From assembly GCF_011602085.1 (NCBI RefSeq), contig NZ_JAAONY010000004.1, positions 157,472 to 221,471 of the forward strand: 64,000 nucleotides of DNA. The letters run 5' to 3'. This DNA is from Pseudoteredinibacter isoporae (GTDB taxonomy: Bacteria; Pseudomonadota; Gammaproteobacteria; Pseudomonadales; Cellvibrionaceae). This document shows positions 25,385-34,123 of this stretch, in pieces. The position numbers and the translations under genes are program-made. The notes under the pieces were generated by a model that saw nothing but the letters and a program-made list of their open reading frames with translations, searched no databases and had not been told where the DNA came from. Each line of letters begins with the position of its first letter. Position 1 is the first letter of the stretch.

Positions 25385-25861
25385 ATGTCTGATCAAAAGC
25401 CGAAGTTTTCCGCCTCTGAAAAGGCCATTTTGGCGGCCTTACAGCGCGAGGGGCGTATGTCCAATGTGGAGTTGGCCCAGCAGGTAGGGTTATCGGAGTC
25501 GCCGTGTTTTCGCCGAGTGAAGCAGCTGGAAGATGATAAGGTGATTACGGCGTACTGTGCGGTGGTGGATCAGCGTCGTCTTGGCCTGGAGGTAACCGCT
25601 TTTGTGCAAGTGGATCTGGAGCAGGGTTCAGAAGCCGATACGGATGATTTTATGGATGCTGTCAGGGCTGAAGAATACATCACCGAATGTTATGCCATGA
25701 GTGGTGAATACGATTACTTGCTGAAGGTGGTTGCCCGAAACATTGATCATTTCGGGGAGATCAGTATGAAGCGTATCTTGAAATTCCCCGGCGTGAAAAA
25801 CATTGTATCCAGCTTTAATTTGCTGGAGGTGAAAAATACCCGACAGCTACCGTTGTCTTGA
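25385..25861 (+). CDS. Lrp/AsnC-family regulator, probable hpd regulator
   Basis: 158 residues from the ATG at 25385; a GTG four codons earlier is possible. The winged helix (AILAALQREGRMSNVELAQQ, LSESPCFRRVKQLE) and RAM domain (EYITECYAMSGEYDYLLKVV) are complete. It is divergent from 4-hydroxyphenylpyruvate dioxygenase and 67 bases upstream of a thioesterase gene on its own strand. Control of hpd in response to tyrosine or a related amino acid is the natural inference. Confidence 0.9.
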   Translation: MSDQKPKFSASEKAILAALQREGRMSNVELAQQVGLSESPCFRRVKQLEDDKVITAYCAVVDQRRLGLEVTAFVQVDLEQGSEADTDDFMDAVRAEEYITECYAMSGEYDYLLKVVARNIDHFGEISMKRILKFPGVKNIVSSFNLLEVKNTRQLPLS

Positions 25862-25928
25862 GAGCTACTATTGGCTTGAATAACAGTAGAAATAACAAAT
25901 CAATAAGCGCGTTATAAGGAGAAGTATT

Positions 25929-26309
25929 TTGGAAAGCACCATTCCTGTCGGTAAGGACGACGTTAATCTGGCGGGTCATGTTGACAATGTGGTTCTGTAC
26001 CGCTGGTTCAATGAGCAGCGTCTGGAATTGTTTGATACCGTCAGTCAACGCCGGGGAAAAGCGTTTGTACCGCCTTACGTAAAAACCGAGCTGCAATTCA
26101 AACGGGAAGTGTTCGATCATGAGGCGGTAAAGATCGAGTTGGAGCTGACTCATACCGGGAATCGTTCTTTCCAGTTGTATCAGGTTTTACGGCAAGATGG
26201 CGACATTTGTGCCACTTGTGAGACCGTTGCCGTTAACTTTTGTACTGAGACTCAGGAAGTCATCGCTCTTGATGAGTCTTTGAAAGCCTTGTTGGCCGAG
26301 CTGCTTTGA
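25929..26309 (+). CDS. 4HBT-type hotdog acyl-CoA thioesterase
   Basis: 126 residues of the 4-hydroxybenzoyl-CoA-thioesterase-like hotdog family: VNLAGHVDNVVLYRWFNEQRLELF corresponds to the catalytic D-x-x-GHVNN region, here with GHVDN, and VKIELELTHTGNRSF to the central strand. The start is TTG at 25929, behind AAGGAGAAG; there is no in-frame ATG. It probably hydrolyses a short or aromatic acyl-CoA. It may be co-transcribed with the Lrp-type gene before it. Confidence 0.8.
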   Translation: MESTIPVGKDDVNLAGHVDNVVLYRWFNEQRLELFDTVSQRRGKAFVPPYVKTELQFKREVFDHEAVKIELELTHTGNRSFQLYQVLRQDGDICATCETVAVNFCTETQEVIALDESLKALLAELL

Positions 26310-26421
26310 GCCTTTAAGGAAAGTGAAAATGATGGCCAAGGCCGCGAAGGCTGGGTAAACTGCGAGGCTATTAATAAAGAAAAACCCTTGTTTTTCAAGG
26401 GAAAACCGGAGAAACACAACG

Positions 26422-27039
26422 TTGAAAAAGCTGAGTTATCTCTTCGAGGCCAATAAAAAGTGGTCCGAATCCATTAAAGAAAACGATCCTGAATTTTTTA
26501 CTCGTCTGTCCAAGCAGCAGGCACCTGACTATTTATGGATTGGTTGTTCCGACAGTCGAGTGCCAGCAAATACCCTGGTTGATTTGCCGCCCGGTGAAGT
26601 TTTCGTGCATCGTAATATTGCCAATGTAGTCGTGCACACGGATCTGAATGTTCTTTCCGTACTGCACTACGCGGTTGAAGTGATCAAGGTTAAACACATC
26701 ATTGTTTGTGGCCACTATGGTTGTGGTGGTGTGATGGCAGCAATGGAAGATGAAGATCATGGTTTGATCGATAACTGGTTACGTCATATTAAAGACGTTG
26801 CTCGTTTTCACAAAGATGAGCTTGATGCGTTGCCAGAGGCAGAGCGAATTGATCGTATGTGTGAGCTTAACGTGATGGAGCAAGTGCGTAACGTCGCGAA
26901 CACCAGCATTGTCAAAAATGCCTGGAAGCAGGGCAGCGAGCTGTCCATTCATGGCTGGATTTACAACATCAAGAACGGTGTTTTATGCGATCTGGATATG
27001 TGCGTTTCTGATTCCAGTGAGTTAAGCCCGGAAGCCTAA
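26422..27039 (+). CDS. can: Beta-class carbonic anhydrase
   Basis: 205 residues with all zinc-site residues: Cys42, Asp44 and Arg46 in GCSDSRVP and His98 and Cys101 in CGHYGCGG. It interconverts CO2 and bicarbonate, needed for bicarbonate-dependent biosynthesis. The best start is TTG at 26422 behind CGGAGAAA; the MKKLSYLFEANKKW opening matches the usual N-terminus of Can-type enzymes. This and the gene before it both use TTG. Confidence 0.95.
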   Translation: MKKLSYLFEANKKWSESIKENDPEFFTRLSKQQAPDYLWIGCSDSRVPANTLVDLPPGEVFVHRNIANVVVHTDLNVLSVLHYAVEVIKVKHIIVCGHYGCGGVMAAMEDEDHGLIDNWLRHIKDVARFHKDELDALPEAERIDRMCELNVMEQVRNVANTSIVKNAWKQGSELSIHGWIYNIKNGVLCDLDMCVSDSSELSPEA

Positions 27040-27059
27040 CAGCTTGCTTGGTCATGACG

Positions 27060-27710
27060 TTATTCGAGGCCAAGTTCTATCGCAATGCGGGTAGCCTCAG
27101 CACGAGAAGAGATGCCCAATTTGCGATAAATCGATTTAATATGATCCGCAATGGTGTAGCGCGACAGTTCCAGTAACTGGGCGATATCGGTGCGGTTCAA
27201 ACCTTTTGAAATCAGTGTCAGAATTTCCGCTTCTCGTGGTGTGAGATCGGGGTTCAATTCAGGGTTTTTCTGTTTTTTGTCCAGCTGCCTGAAGTGCTGC
27301 AAAATCTTTTTTGAAATATCCCCGGAGATTGGCGGCGCACCATCAACGATGTCTTGCAGTTTGTCGATCAGAACGCTGCCCGGTTCATTCTTCAACAGAT
27401 AACCGTCTGCCCCCATTTGCAAACATTCAAAAACCGTATCTTCGTCATCGGCCATGGTCACAACGACACAAAGAACATTGTCACAGTGTTCTTTAAGTAT
27501 GGGAATGAGCTCGCAGCCCCGGCCGTCTGGCAGACTGATATCGATGATCGCCAATTGAAATTCGGATGTCAGAATATGTTTGGTCGCTTCGTCCAGATTA
27601 CTGGCAAATTTGGCAGGTTTTGCTTGGGGAAGGGCCTGCAGCAGGTAGCTGGCCATCAGCTCCTGAAACAATAATTCGTCTTCTACGACCAGGCATTGCT
27701 CAATATTCAT
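27060..27710 (-). CDS. NarL/LuxR-type response regulator
   Basis: 216 residues from the ATG at 27710. An N-terminal receiver domain (CLVVEDELLFQEL, FQLAIIDISLPDG with the phospho-acceptor Asp, ending before the linker LDKKQKNPEL) is joined to a LuxR-type HTH (LTPREAEILTLISKGLNRTDIAQLL). It lies about 180 bases downstream of a large hybrid histidine kinase on the same strand, and the kinase carries the receiver and Hpt domains needed for a phosphorelay to it. Targets unknown. Confidence 0.9.
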   Translation of the reverse strand: MNIEQCLVVEDELLFQELMASYLLQALPQAKPAKFASNLDEATKHILTSEFQLAIIDISLPDGRGCELIPILKEHCDNVLCVVVTMADDEDTVFECLQMGADGYLLKNEPGSVLIDKLQDIVDGAPPISGDISKKILQHFRQLDKKQKNPELNPDLTPREAEILTLISKGLNRTDIAQLLELSRYTIADHIKSIYRKLGISSRAEATRIAIELGLE

Positions 27711-27891
27711 CGATATTCCATAGATCAAATAGGACCCGGATATCATTCCAGGCGCTCACTTCATTGATTTGCGGCCAGTTTAATCAAGCGGGCCGGAACA
27801 AACGACTACAAGTGATTACGTCTATATTATGATGGGGATTGAAGCCAAACAAAAGTGTGTGAATAAACGGAATTGTGCATTGGATGGTGAT

Positions 27892-30552
27892 TCAGGTATT
27901 GGCTTGGGGTGACTCGCTGTTTTGTCGCTCAATCCCTTTATTGTTCACTTGCAGGGTGAGCCAGGCGAGACCGTTTTGCAGGCGCTGCTTCAGTTGCTTT
28001 AATGTTACTTCCGCAGTGCTCCAGTCCAGAGCGTCTTTTTCAGACATTAACTGCAATTGCTTTGCTTGTTGGGCGCTGTCAATTAATCCTAAAGCCGCAC
28101 ATAAACCGGCCAGACGATGGCTGCTGGCTGCAAGCTGTTTGGCGTTTTTTGACGCCTTGAAAGCTTCCAGTTCGGCTAGCAACTCGAGACAGCTGTCGTG
28201 ATAGCGCGAAAAGAAATCCTGTAATTCTTCCGGGTTTTTGTAGCGAGCGATATCGTCCAGAAAGCGAATGTCATAACGTTGCACTGAAGCATCGCCAATA
28301 GGCTGAACATCGTGGCGTTGTACCAAGCTGTAGAAGACCGGCAGAGAGAAGGGCTTCTCCATCAAGAGTTCCATCCCCTGAGCTTTGAGCTGCTCGCTCA
28401 GCTCGGCGGTCAAGCCGGCACTGATGCCGATAATCGGGCAGTTAATGCCAATTTCCCGGAGCTTGGGCATAAGTTCCTGCCCGGAGATCAGGGGCATATG
28501 GATGTCCAGCAGCACTGCATCAAAATGGTATTCCTCTGCCAGAATAACAGCTTCGCTGGGATCTACTGTGGTGTGAACGGTGTGGCCGGCGCCGCGCAAC
28601 AAGCTGGCAATAATTTCTGTATTCAGTTCGACATCATCGACAACCAAAATGGTCAGATGTTCGTCCATTTGAATATTTTGCTCTGGAATGCGTACTCGCA
28701 AATGAAAATCAAAACGGCTGCCTTTTCCGGGCTCGGAACGGAATGAAATTCGGCCACCCAGCCGGTCGGCGATGTTTTTCACAATCGCCAGACCCATACC
28801 CGTCCCCATCAGTTCACCCTGGCGATTATTACTGGCCTTGGTGAAACTGTGGAATATTCGATCCTGGTCTTCGTAGGGGATGCCAATCCCGGTATCTTTG
28901 ATTGAGAAACACAAGTTCATTTCACCGCGAGTTAAATATTGCCCGCTGCACAACACATTTATTTCACCGGACTCGGTATATTTTGCTGCGTTATTTAACA
29001 GATTATTGATCAACTGTTGAAGTAAATCCGGATCGGTTTCAATCACCGTGGGAACATTAGGCTCGATGAGGTATTCGAGTTGAATGTTTTTCTCTTCACA
29101 AATTCCCTGCACCAATGCTACGGAAGAGTCCAGAATATCCAGCAAAGAGGTAGACTGAGTTTTCAACTGTTGTTGTCGGCCCGATTCCAGAAGCAACACG
29201 CTATTGAGTTGTTGCAACAGTTTGTTGCCGCTGCGGTTCATTTGTTCGATGTAGCTGTTTTGCTGCTGATTCAGTGACGTTTGCTTGAGCAGTTTGATTA
29301 ATCCCAGCATGCCATTAATCGGCGTTTTAACTTCATGGCTAAAATAAGTAATAAACGCCGAGCGGGATTTCTCCAACTCCTTGGCGGCAATATTGTCCAA
29401 CTGGATCGAGCGAAATTTTTGGGAAATCGCCAAAGACAACATATACATTTCAAAGACGTGGCACGTCAGTCCGGCAAGCAGAATATTTTCAAAACTGGGG
29501 GCCAACCCAATAGTAACCAGAGCCGGTAATGTAGAACCGGCGATCAGCGCAATCCAGCCGATAAACACAAAGATTGCTGGCTTGAAGCCTCGCCGGTAGG
29601 CCAGCCAGGCTGAAGCGATCATCAATGTTCCAAAGATTGGGTGCGGCGCAGCCGAGATAATGCTGAACAGTTCCCGTCCTGTAAAAGGGTAAGTGATGAA
29701 CAACACGACGTAGTAGAGCATTAGGGCTTTGAATGCCCAATCGAGTTCTTTCAGTAGACGGGGGACCTGAAAAAACACATAACAGAACCAGGTACCAAAC
29801 AGTTGTACCCCGACACTGGAAGGTTTGTAAAAATAGAGTTCATAATCGTAAAAACCAAATACCGTATTAAACAGCCCGTAGGCACTGACGACAAAGACCA
29901 CGCCAAATAGGGAATGGATGGCATAAAGAATATGGCTGACGTCGCGTACGGTAGCCCCGAAGAATAAATTATGCAGGGCCAGCGACAGGGAAATACCGAC
30001 CAGAAAAAACAAATAACTGGTTCTTGCGCTGGAAGTAATCAGTGAGCTCTCGTATTTTTCGAGATTGATGTTCAGGGACGACACAATGGGCGAGGCCACC
30101 CTGATTAACATCTGATAGTTTTTCCCGGCTTGTATTGGGAGTTCGTTTAGCCAATCAGAAGACAATGTGTGCAAACCTTCGGTACTGGCGTGGTATCCAC
30201 TTTCTTCATGCAACACCAGCTCACCCTGATGGAACAAAAACAATTCGATTTCCCGAAAATGTGCGTTGGCCATGCGCACCGCCCAGCGTTGCTGAACATC
30301 ACTTTCAACGTTCATGGCAAACCAGTATTGGCCGGCGTGTTTGGGGAAGCCGGTTTCCCCGGTAATTTCATCGCCTCGGGGATTGGCGAGCCTTTCCAGC
30401 ACCAATGTTGGCGTCAGTTCTCGTTCGATGTCCAGAAGCAGAATGCCTTGGTCGCTGATGTTTTCAGCGACGCTCAGGGGTGCCAGAAGCGGCAATAGAA
30501 ACAGCAGCAGAAGTTGGCGAATTCGGTGATTTGAGATATTAGGATTCGGCAT
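27892..30552 (-). CDS. 7TMR-DISM hybrid histidine kinase with receiver and Hpt domains
   Basis: 886 residues: signal peptide (LLLLFLLPLLAPLSVA), 7TMR-DISM extracellular domain (about 30-170), seven-helix membrane region (about 175-390), HisKA with FSHEVKTPINGM near 407, HATPase with NNLLNNAAKY, DTGIGIP and GTGMGLAIV, a receiver domain with LLDIHMP near 695, and a C-terminal Hpt with SSHRLAGLCAALG. All phosphorelay residues are present. The extracellular domain usually binds carbohydrate-like or other small ligands. It is followed by its likely partner, a LuxR-type regulator; the acetate permease gene lies upstream. Confidence 0.9.
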   Translation of the reverse strand: MPNPNISNHRIRQLLLLFLLPLLAPLSVAENISDQGILLLDIERELTPTLVLERLANPRGDEITGETGFPKHAGQYWFAMNVESDVQQRWAVRMANAHFREIELFLFHQGELVLHEESGYHASTEGLHTLSSDWLNELPIQAGKNYQMLIRVASPIVSSLNINLEKYESSLITSSARTSYLFFLVGISLSLALHNLFFGATVRDVSHILYAIHSLFGVVFVVSAYGLFNTVFGFYDYELYFYKPSSVGVQLFGTWFCYVFFQVPRLLKELDWAFKALMLYYVVLFITYPFTGRELFSIISAAPHPIFGTLMIASAWLAYRRGFKPAIFVFIGWIALIAGSTLPALVTIGLAPSFENILLAGLTCHVFEMYMLSLAISQKFRSIQLDNIAAKELEKSRSAFITYFSHEVKTPINGMLGLIKLLKQTSLNQQQNSYIEQMNRSGNKLLQQLNSVLLLESGRQQQLKTQSTSLLDILDSSVALVQGICEEKNIQLEYLIEPNVPTVIETDPDLLQQLINNLLNNAAKYTESGEINVLCSGQYLTRGEMNLCFSIKDTGIGIPYEDQDRIFHSFTKASNNRQGELMGTGMGLAIVKNIADRLGGRISFRSEPGKGSRFDFHLRVRIPEQNIQMDEHLTILVVDDVELNTEIIASLLRGAGHTVHTTVDPSEAVILAEEYHFDAVLLDIHMPLISGQELMPKLREIGINCPIIGISAGLTAELSEQLKAQGMELLMEKPFSLPVFYSLVQRHDVQPIGDASVQRYDIRFLDDIARYKNPEELQDFFSRYHDSCLELLAELEAFKASKNAKQLAASSHRLAGLCAALGLIDSAQQAKQLQLMSEKDALDWSTAEVTLKQLKQRLQNGLAWLTLQVNNKGIERQNSESPQANT

Positions 30553-30679
30553 GCCTGAGAGTATTTCCTGTCCGCTAGGCTTGTTCTTATTGGTTTAAGG
30601 GATTCCTTTTCGCTAACACTCACACTCAATAATGGGCGATCCTGCCGTATGGGGATAATAAACTCTGCCAGACGGCTAT

Positions 30680-30702
30680 GCACCCCCTTAGATGGGGGGT
30701 GC
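30680..30702. repeat. GC-rich hairpin between actP and the hybrid kinase gene
   Basis: GCACCCCC (30680-30687) and GGGGGTGC (30695-30702) form an 8-bp stem around TTAGATG. Neither strand has a T run, so it is not a standard terminator. It could stabilise the end of actP mRNA or be an operator for the kinase gene. A similar CCCC..AGAT..GGGG element lies before prfB. The rest of this 275-base gap shows nothing else. Confidence 0.5.
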
Positions 30703-30827
30703 GAGACAATTGAATAGGATTTCCGTTGTTGGAATCAGCGCAGACAGGACAGGGAACACGCTTAACGGCTTGTTGAGTGTGTTCCTGTGTGCCTGGAGAT
30801 GAGGGGCCGTTGTGGCTCAGTTGTGGC

Positions 30828-32483
30828 TTAGGCAATGCGCCCGGTTTCAGATTGTCGCACCAGGCCTTCAAAGTTGGCCCGATCTTCCTGGGCTCGCTTG
30901 GAATTGTCCATTTTTGAAACAATCCAGATGGCCAGGAACGCCGCCGGCATGGTAAACAGGGCCGGATAGTCGTAGGGGAACAGGGCTTTTTCAAAGCCAA
31001 TGATGTCCACCCAGACTTTCGGGCCGACAATAATCAGGCCAATCGCGGAGACAAAGCCCACGATAGCGCCAGCGACGGCTCCGCGAGTGGTTAGCTTCGA
31101 CCAGTACAGAGACAACAGAAGAATCGGCAGATTCACACTGGCCGCGACGACCATCGGCAAAGTTGCGATTACCGCTACGTTTTGTTCCTGGAATACGATG
31201 CCCAAAGCCACGGCCAGCAGGCCGAGTACCAGTGTGACAATGCGGGTCAGACGAATTTCCTTATCCGGGTCCGGTTTGCCTTTGCACAGAACCTGGGCGT
31301 AGAGGTCGTGGGAAATTGCCGCTGAGCCTGCAACGGTCAGGCCGGCAACGACGGCAAGAATTGTGGCGAAGGCAACGGCCGACATAAAGCCCATGAGTAA
31401 ATCACCGCCTACCGCGTTCGCGAGATGGATGGCCGCCATATTCCCGCCACCCAGGAGCTTGCCGGCAGAATCGGTATATTCCGGGTTACCCATCACAAAG
31501 ACGATGGTTCCGAAGCCGGCAACAATCAGCAGCAGGAAGAAGTAGCCAATAAACACGGAGGCGTAAAAAGCCGACCTGCGGGACTCTTCCATATTGGGGA
31601 CGGTGAACAGACGCATCAAAATGTGGGGCAGGCCCAGTGTGCCGAACATCATGGAGACCAGCAGGGTCAGGATTTGGATCGGGTCATCGATCCAGACGCC
31701 ATTAGTTAGGATGTCATCGCCCCGCGGATGCTTATCGACAGCTTGTCGCAGCAGCTCATTGAGGTTGAAATCCACGCTGTAGAGCACCAATACACCGATA
31801 ATGGTGATACCGCTGAGCAGCAATAATGCTTTTACGATCTGTACCCAAGTGGTCGCCAACATACCGCCAAAGGCCACGTAGGCCATCACCAGAGCCGCAA
31901 CGATGATGACCGCCACTTCATAGGGCAGGCCAAACAGCAGCTCAATCAATTTGCCGGCACCCACCATCTGGGCAATCAGATACATCACCACAACAGACAC
32001 AGAGCCCAGTACGGCAATGACTCGAGTGCGGGTCTGTTCCAGGCGCAAAGCAACCACATCGGTGAAGGTCACCTTGCCCAGGTTACGCACACGCTCGGAC
32101 AGCAGAATCAACATCATTGGCCAGCCTGCAAAAGCGGCCAGGGCCAGGGTCATGCCGTCGATACCTGTGGCATAGATCAGCGCGGTAATTCCCAGAAAGG
32201 ATGCCGCGGACATAAAATCGCCCGCAATCGCAGCGCCGTTTTGCAGGCCGCTGATTCCCCCGCCTGCGGTATAAAATTCAGCACTGGTTGTGGTGCGTTT
32301 TGAAGCCCAGTAACTGATGTACAGGGTTACACAGACAAACACCAGAAACATGGCGATGGCCGTGGGGTTGACGCTCTGGCGTTCCACTTCGCCATCAATG
32401 CTGCCCGCCGCCAAAGCAAGGCTGGAGAACAGAAATAATGGGAACAGGGACAATAAACGGATGGGGAGCGGTTTACTTAGCAT
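30828..32483 (-). CDS. actP: Cation/acetate symporter ActP
   Basis: 551 residues from the ATG at 32483, with GAGGAGG eight bases upstream inside the end of the DUF485 gene. It is a sodium:solute symporter (SLC5) with about 13 membrane segments. ActP-type stretches include TAGGGISGLQNGAAIAGDF and SAAISHDLYAQVL. It takes up acetate and other short carboxylates. Acetyl-CoA synthetase, the frequent neighbour, is not in the window. It forms an overlapping operon with DUF485. Confidence 0.9.
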   Translation of the reverse strand: MLSKPLPIRLLSLFPLFLFSSLALAAGSIDGEVERQSVNPTAIAMFLVFVCVTLYISYWASKRTTTSAEFYTAGGGISGLQNGAAIAGDFMSAASFLGITALIYATGIDGMTLALAAFAGWPMMLILLSERVRNLGKVTFTDVVALRLEQTRTRVIAVLGSVSVVVMYLIAQMVGAGKLIELLFGLPYEVAVIIVAALVMAYVAFGGMLATTWVQIVKALLLLSGITIIGVLVLYSVDFNLNELLRQAVDKHPRGDDILTNGVWIDDPIQILTLLVSMMFGTLGLPHILMRLFTVPNMEESRRSAFYASVFIGYFFLLLIVAGFGTIVFVMGNPEYTDSAGKLLGGGNMAAIHLANAVGGDLLMGFMSAVAFATILAVVAGLTVAGSAAISHDLYAQVLCKGKPDPDKEIRLTRIVTLVLGLLAVALGIVFQEQNVAVIATLPMVVAASVNLPILLLSLYWSKLTTRGAVAGAIVGFVSAIGLIIVGPKVWVDIIGFEKALFPYDYPALFTMPAAFLAIWIVSKMDNSKRAQEDRANFEGLVRQSETGRIA

Positions 32484-32751
32484 AGTGGCTGACCTCCTCA
32501 TCCTTGGGGTCCAGGTCTTTCGCGAACTTAAGATAGATCAGCTCAATGATCACAAAGCTGAAGATCAAACTTACGAAGTAGACCAAGCCAAAGGGAATGA
32601 GGCTGCCGGCCATTTTTTCGGCAAAGAGTGCTTTCAGTGGGCCATAGCCCAGAGCGAAACCAAAGTAGAGGGCCATAATAATGATGGCCATCACCACTCG
32701 TAGGCGATTTTTTTTGCGGATAAGCGTCTGCACATCCCGGGAAGTGGACAT
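32473..32751 (-). CDS. DUF485 membrane protein, ActP partner
   Basis: 92 residues from the ATG at 32751 behind GAAGAG. Two membrane segments (VVMAIIIMALYFGFAL and FVSLIFSFVIIELIYL) and the usual basic start mark a YjcH-like DUF485 protein. These are encoded directly before actP in many gammaproteobacteria. Its stop codon lies 11 bases inside the actP gene, so translation is coupled. Confidence 0.9.
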   Translation of the reverse strand: MSTSRDVQTLIRKKNRLRVVMAIIIMALYFGFALGYGPLKALFAEKMAGSLIPFGLVYFVSLIFSFVIIELIYLKFAKDLDPKDEEVSHYAK

Positions 32752-32974
32752 AGTTATCATCTCTTCTTATTGCTGTTCTTGCTTATTACTGTTGTTATTT
32801 CTGCTTTTTAGAGCCTGATCGCGACGGTATGACAGGCGGATTAATCCTTGCACAGAAATCCGGCAAAGACCAGACGAGGCTCTTGCTTTATAACACCGGG
32901 CCAGGGCATGACCTCCTAAAGAAATCCCTCAAAGGTGTGTCAAAAAGTGCGTTAAATGAAACAGAAGAAAATGA

Positions 32975-33010
32975 CGGAAAGAATGGCTCTGAACGAGCCG
33001 TTCTAAAAGA
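32975..33010 (-). terminator. Terminator of the glycan-synthase operon
   Basis: GAATGGCTC (32981-32989) pairs with GAGCCGTTC (32995-33003) with one G-T pair. On the minus strand it is followed by T-rich TTTCCGTCATTTTCTTC. Confidence 0.6.
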
Positions 33011-33016
33011 CAGGCG

Positions 33017-34123
33017 CTATTGAAACCAGCTGCGAAAATTCGCGGATTGGTAATTGGGGTTATCGATGACCACATGCCCGTGTTTCACTTCAACGGGCAG
33101 GCCTTCAACACGCAGGCGAGAGGGCAGGGGTTCGCTGAAAGACAAGGTGACCTTTAACACCGGGCGGTTGGTTTCAAACGGATCGGCCAGGCGGCTGGGC
33201 AGGGTGCGAATCAGTGTCACGGGCTGGCTGATATGAGCTTCGGCCTTGAAGCCATTAGGGAAAATCACGCTCACTCGACTGCCAAGTTGGGTATAGTCAA
33301 CGAACTTGGGTTCCAGATAAGCGATAACCTTGGCTTCCGAGCGGGCCGACAAATACATCAACTCCATGCCGCCGCCCACAATATCACCTTCGGCGGCGGT
33401 AATGTCGTTTACGGTTGCGGTGTCAGTCGAGCGAATAACGAACATATCCCGGCGGGCCTTGAGGGTGACCAATTGCTGGCGCAGTTGACGAATCTGGTTG
33501 GCCTGGCTGCCACTGACGTTATTGCGTTGCTGGGACTGAAGTTCGCGGAGACGTTCACTCTGGGCGTCTTTGTACCAGAGATCGGCTTGAAACTTTAATT
33601 GCTCAACCCGATTGAGCTGGTCTTTTTCAATGATCTGGTTTTTATGCAGCTGTTGATATTCTTTCAGCATCTCCTGCATTTTGATTTGATTGTCTTTCGC
33701 TGCGGCGATCTTGTTTTCCAGTACGGAATTCAATGCTGGATTATTCAACTGATTGTGTTTGAGCAAGGTGTTGAGTTCCAGCTCAATCTGGGCAATTTCA
33801 GCATCGAGTACAGGAGTTTTAATTCGAATCAATGGTGTGCTACGATGAACCGTTTCACCGACTTGCACATAAATTTCATTGACAACGCCTTCGCCGGGAC
33901 TGACCAGCTTTTGCGGAGTCATGGATACCACGCCTTCCGAGGTGACGTTCACCCAGCTCACATACAGCCAAAGAGCAAACAAAATCACTGGGCTCAGTGC
34001 CAAAGCCAGGATCAGATACCAGCGGGCTTTGTAAGCACTGCGTTTTGCCGGAGCATACTTCAGCTGCACGCCGTTTTCACGGGTGGGCTCAGATTGTTTC
34101 AGTGGGCTGAAGCGAACGTCCAT
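33017..34123 (-). CDS. HlyD-like periplasmic adaptor of a glycan synthase (Alg44-like, no PilZ)
   Basis: 368 residues: a short cytoplasmic tail, one membrane helix (about 35-58), then an HlyD-type adaptor: a lipoyl-like half-motif (VSPGEGVVNEIYVQVGETV), a long coiled coil (about 100-215) and a second half (VNDITAAEGDIVGGG). It begins directly after the stop codon of the glycosyltransferase gene. In alginate synthesis Alg44 has this periplasmic part plus an N-terminal PilZ domain that binds c-di-GMP; here only 34 residues precede the helix, so PilZ is absent. A polymer-export adaptor is the likeliest role. Confidence 0.8.
   Translation of the reverse strand: MDVRFSPLKQSEPTRENGVQLKYAPAKRSAYKARWYLILALALSPVILFALWLYVSWVNVTSEGVVSMTPQKLVSPGEGVVNEIYVQVGETVHRSTPLIRIKTPVLDAEIAQIELELNTLLKHNQLNNPALNSVLENKIAAAKDNQIKMQEMLKEYQQLHKNQIIEKDQLNRVEQLKFQADLWYKDAQSERLRELQSQQRNNVSGSQANQIRQLRQQLVTLKARRDMFVIRSTDTATVNDITAAEGDIVGGGMELMYLSARSEAKVIAYLEPKFVDYTQLGSRVSVIFPNGFKAEAHISQPVTLIRTLPSRLADPFETNRPVLKVTLSFSEPLPSRLRVEGLPVEVKHGHVVIDNPNYQSANFRSWFQ

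Noticed and set aside
26385-26401. CCCTTG-TTTTT-CAAGGG hairpin before carbonic anhydrase as a terminator
   Set aside because: The stem is only six pairs and is followed by GAAAACC, not T; it is more likely chance or a minor leader structure.
33017-34123. Calling the adaptor gene alg44
   Set aside because: There is no room for a PilZ domain before the membrane helix, and no other alginate genes are present.
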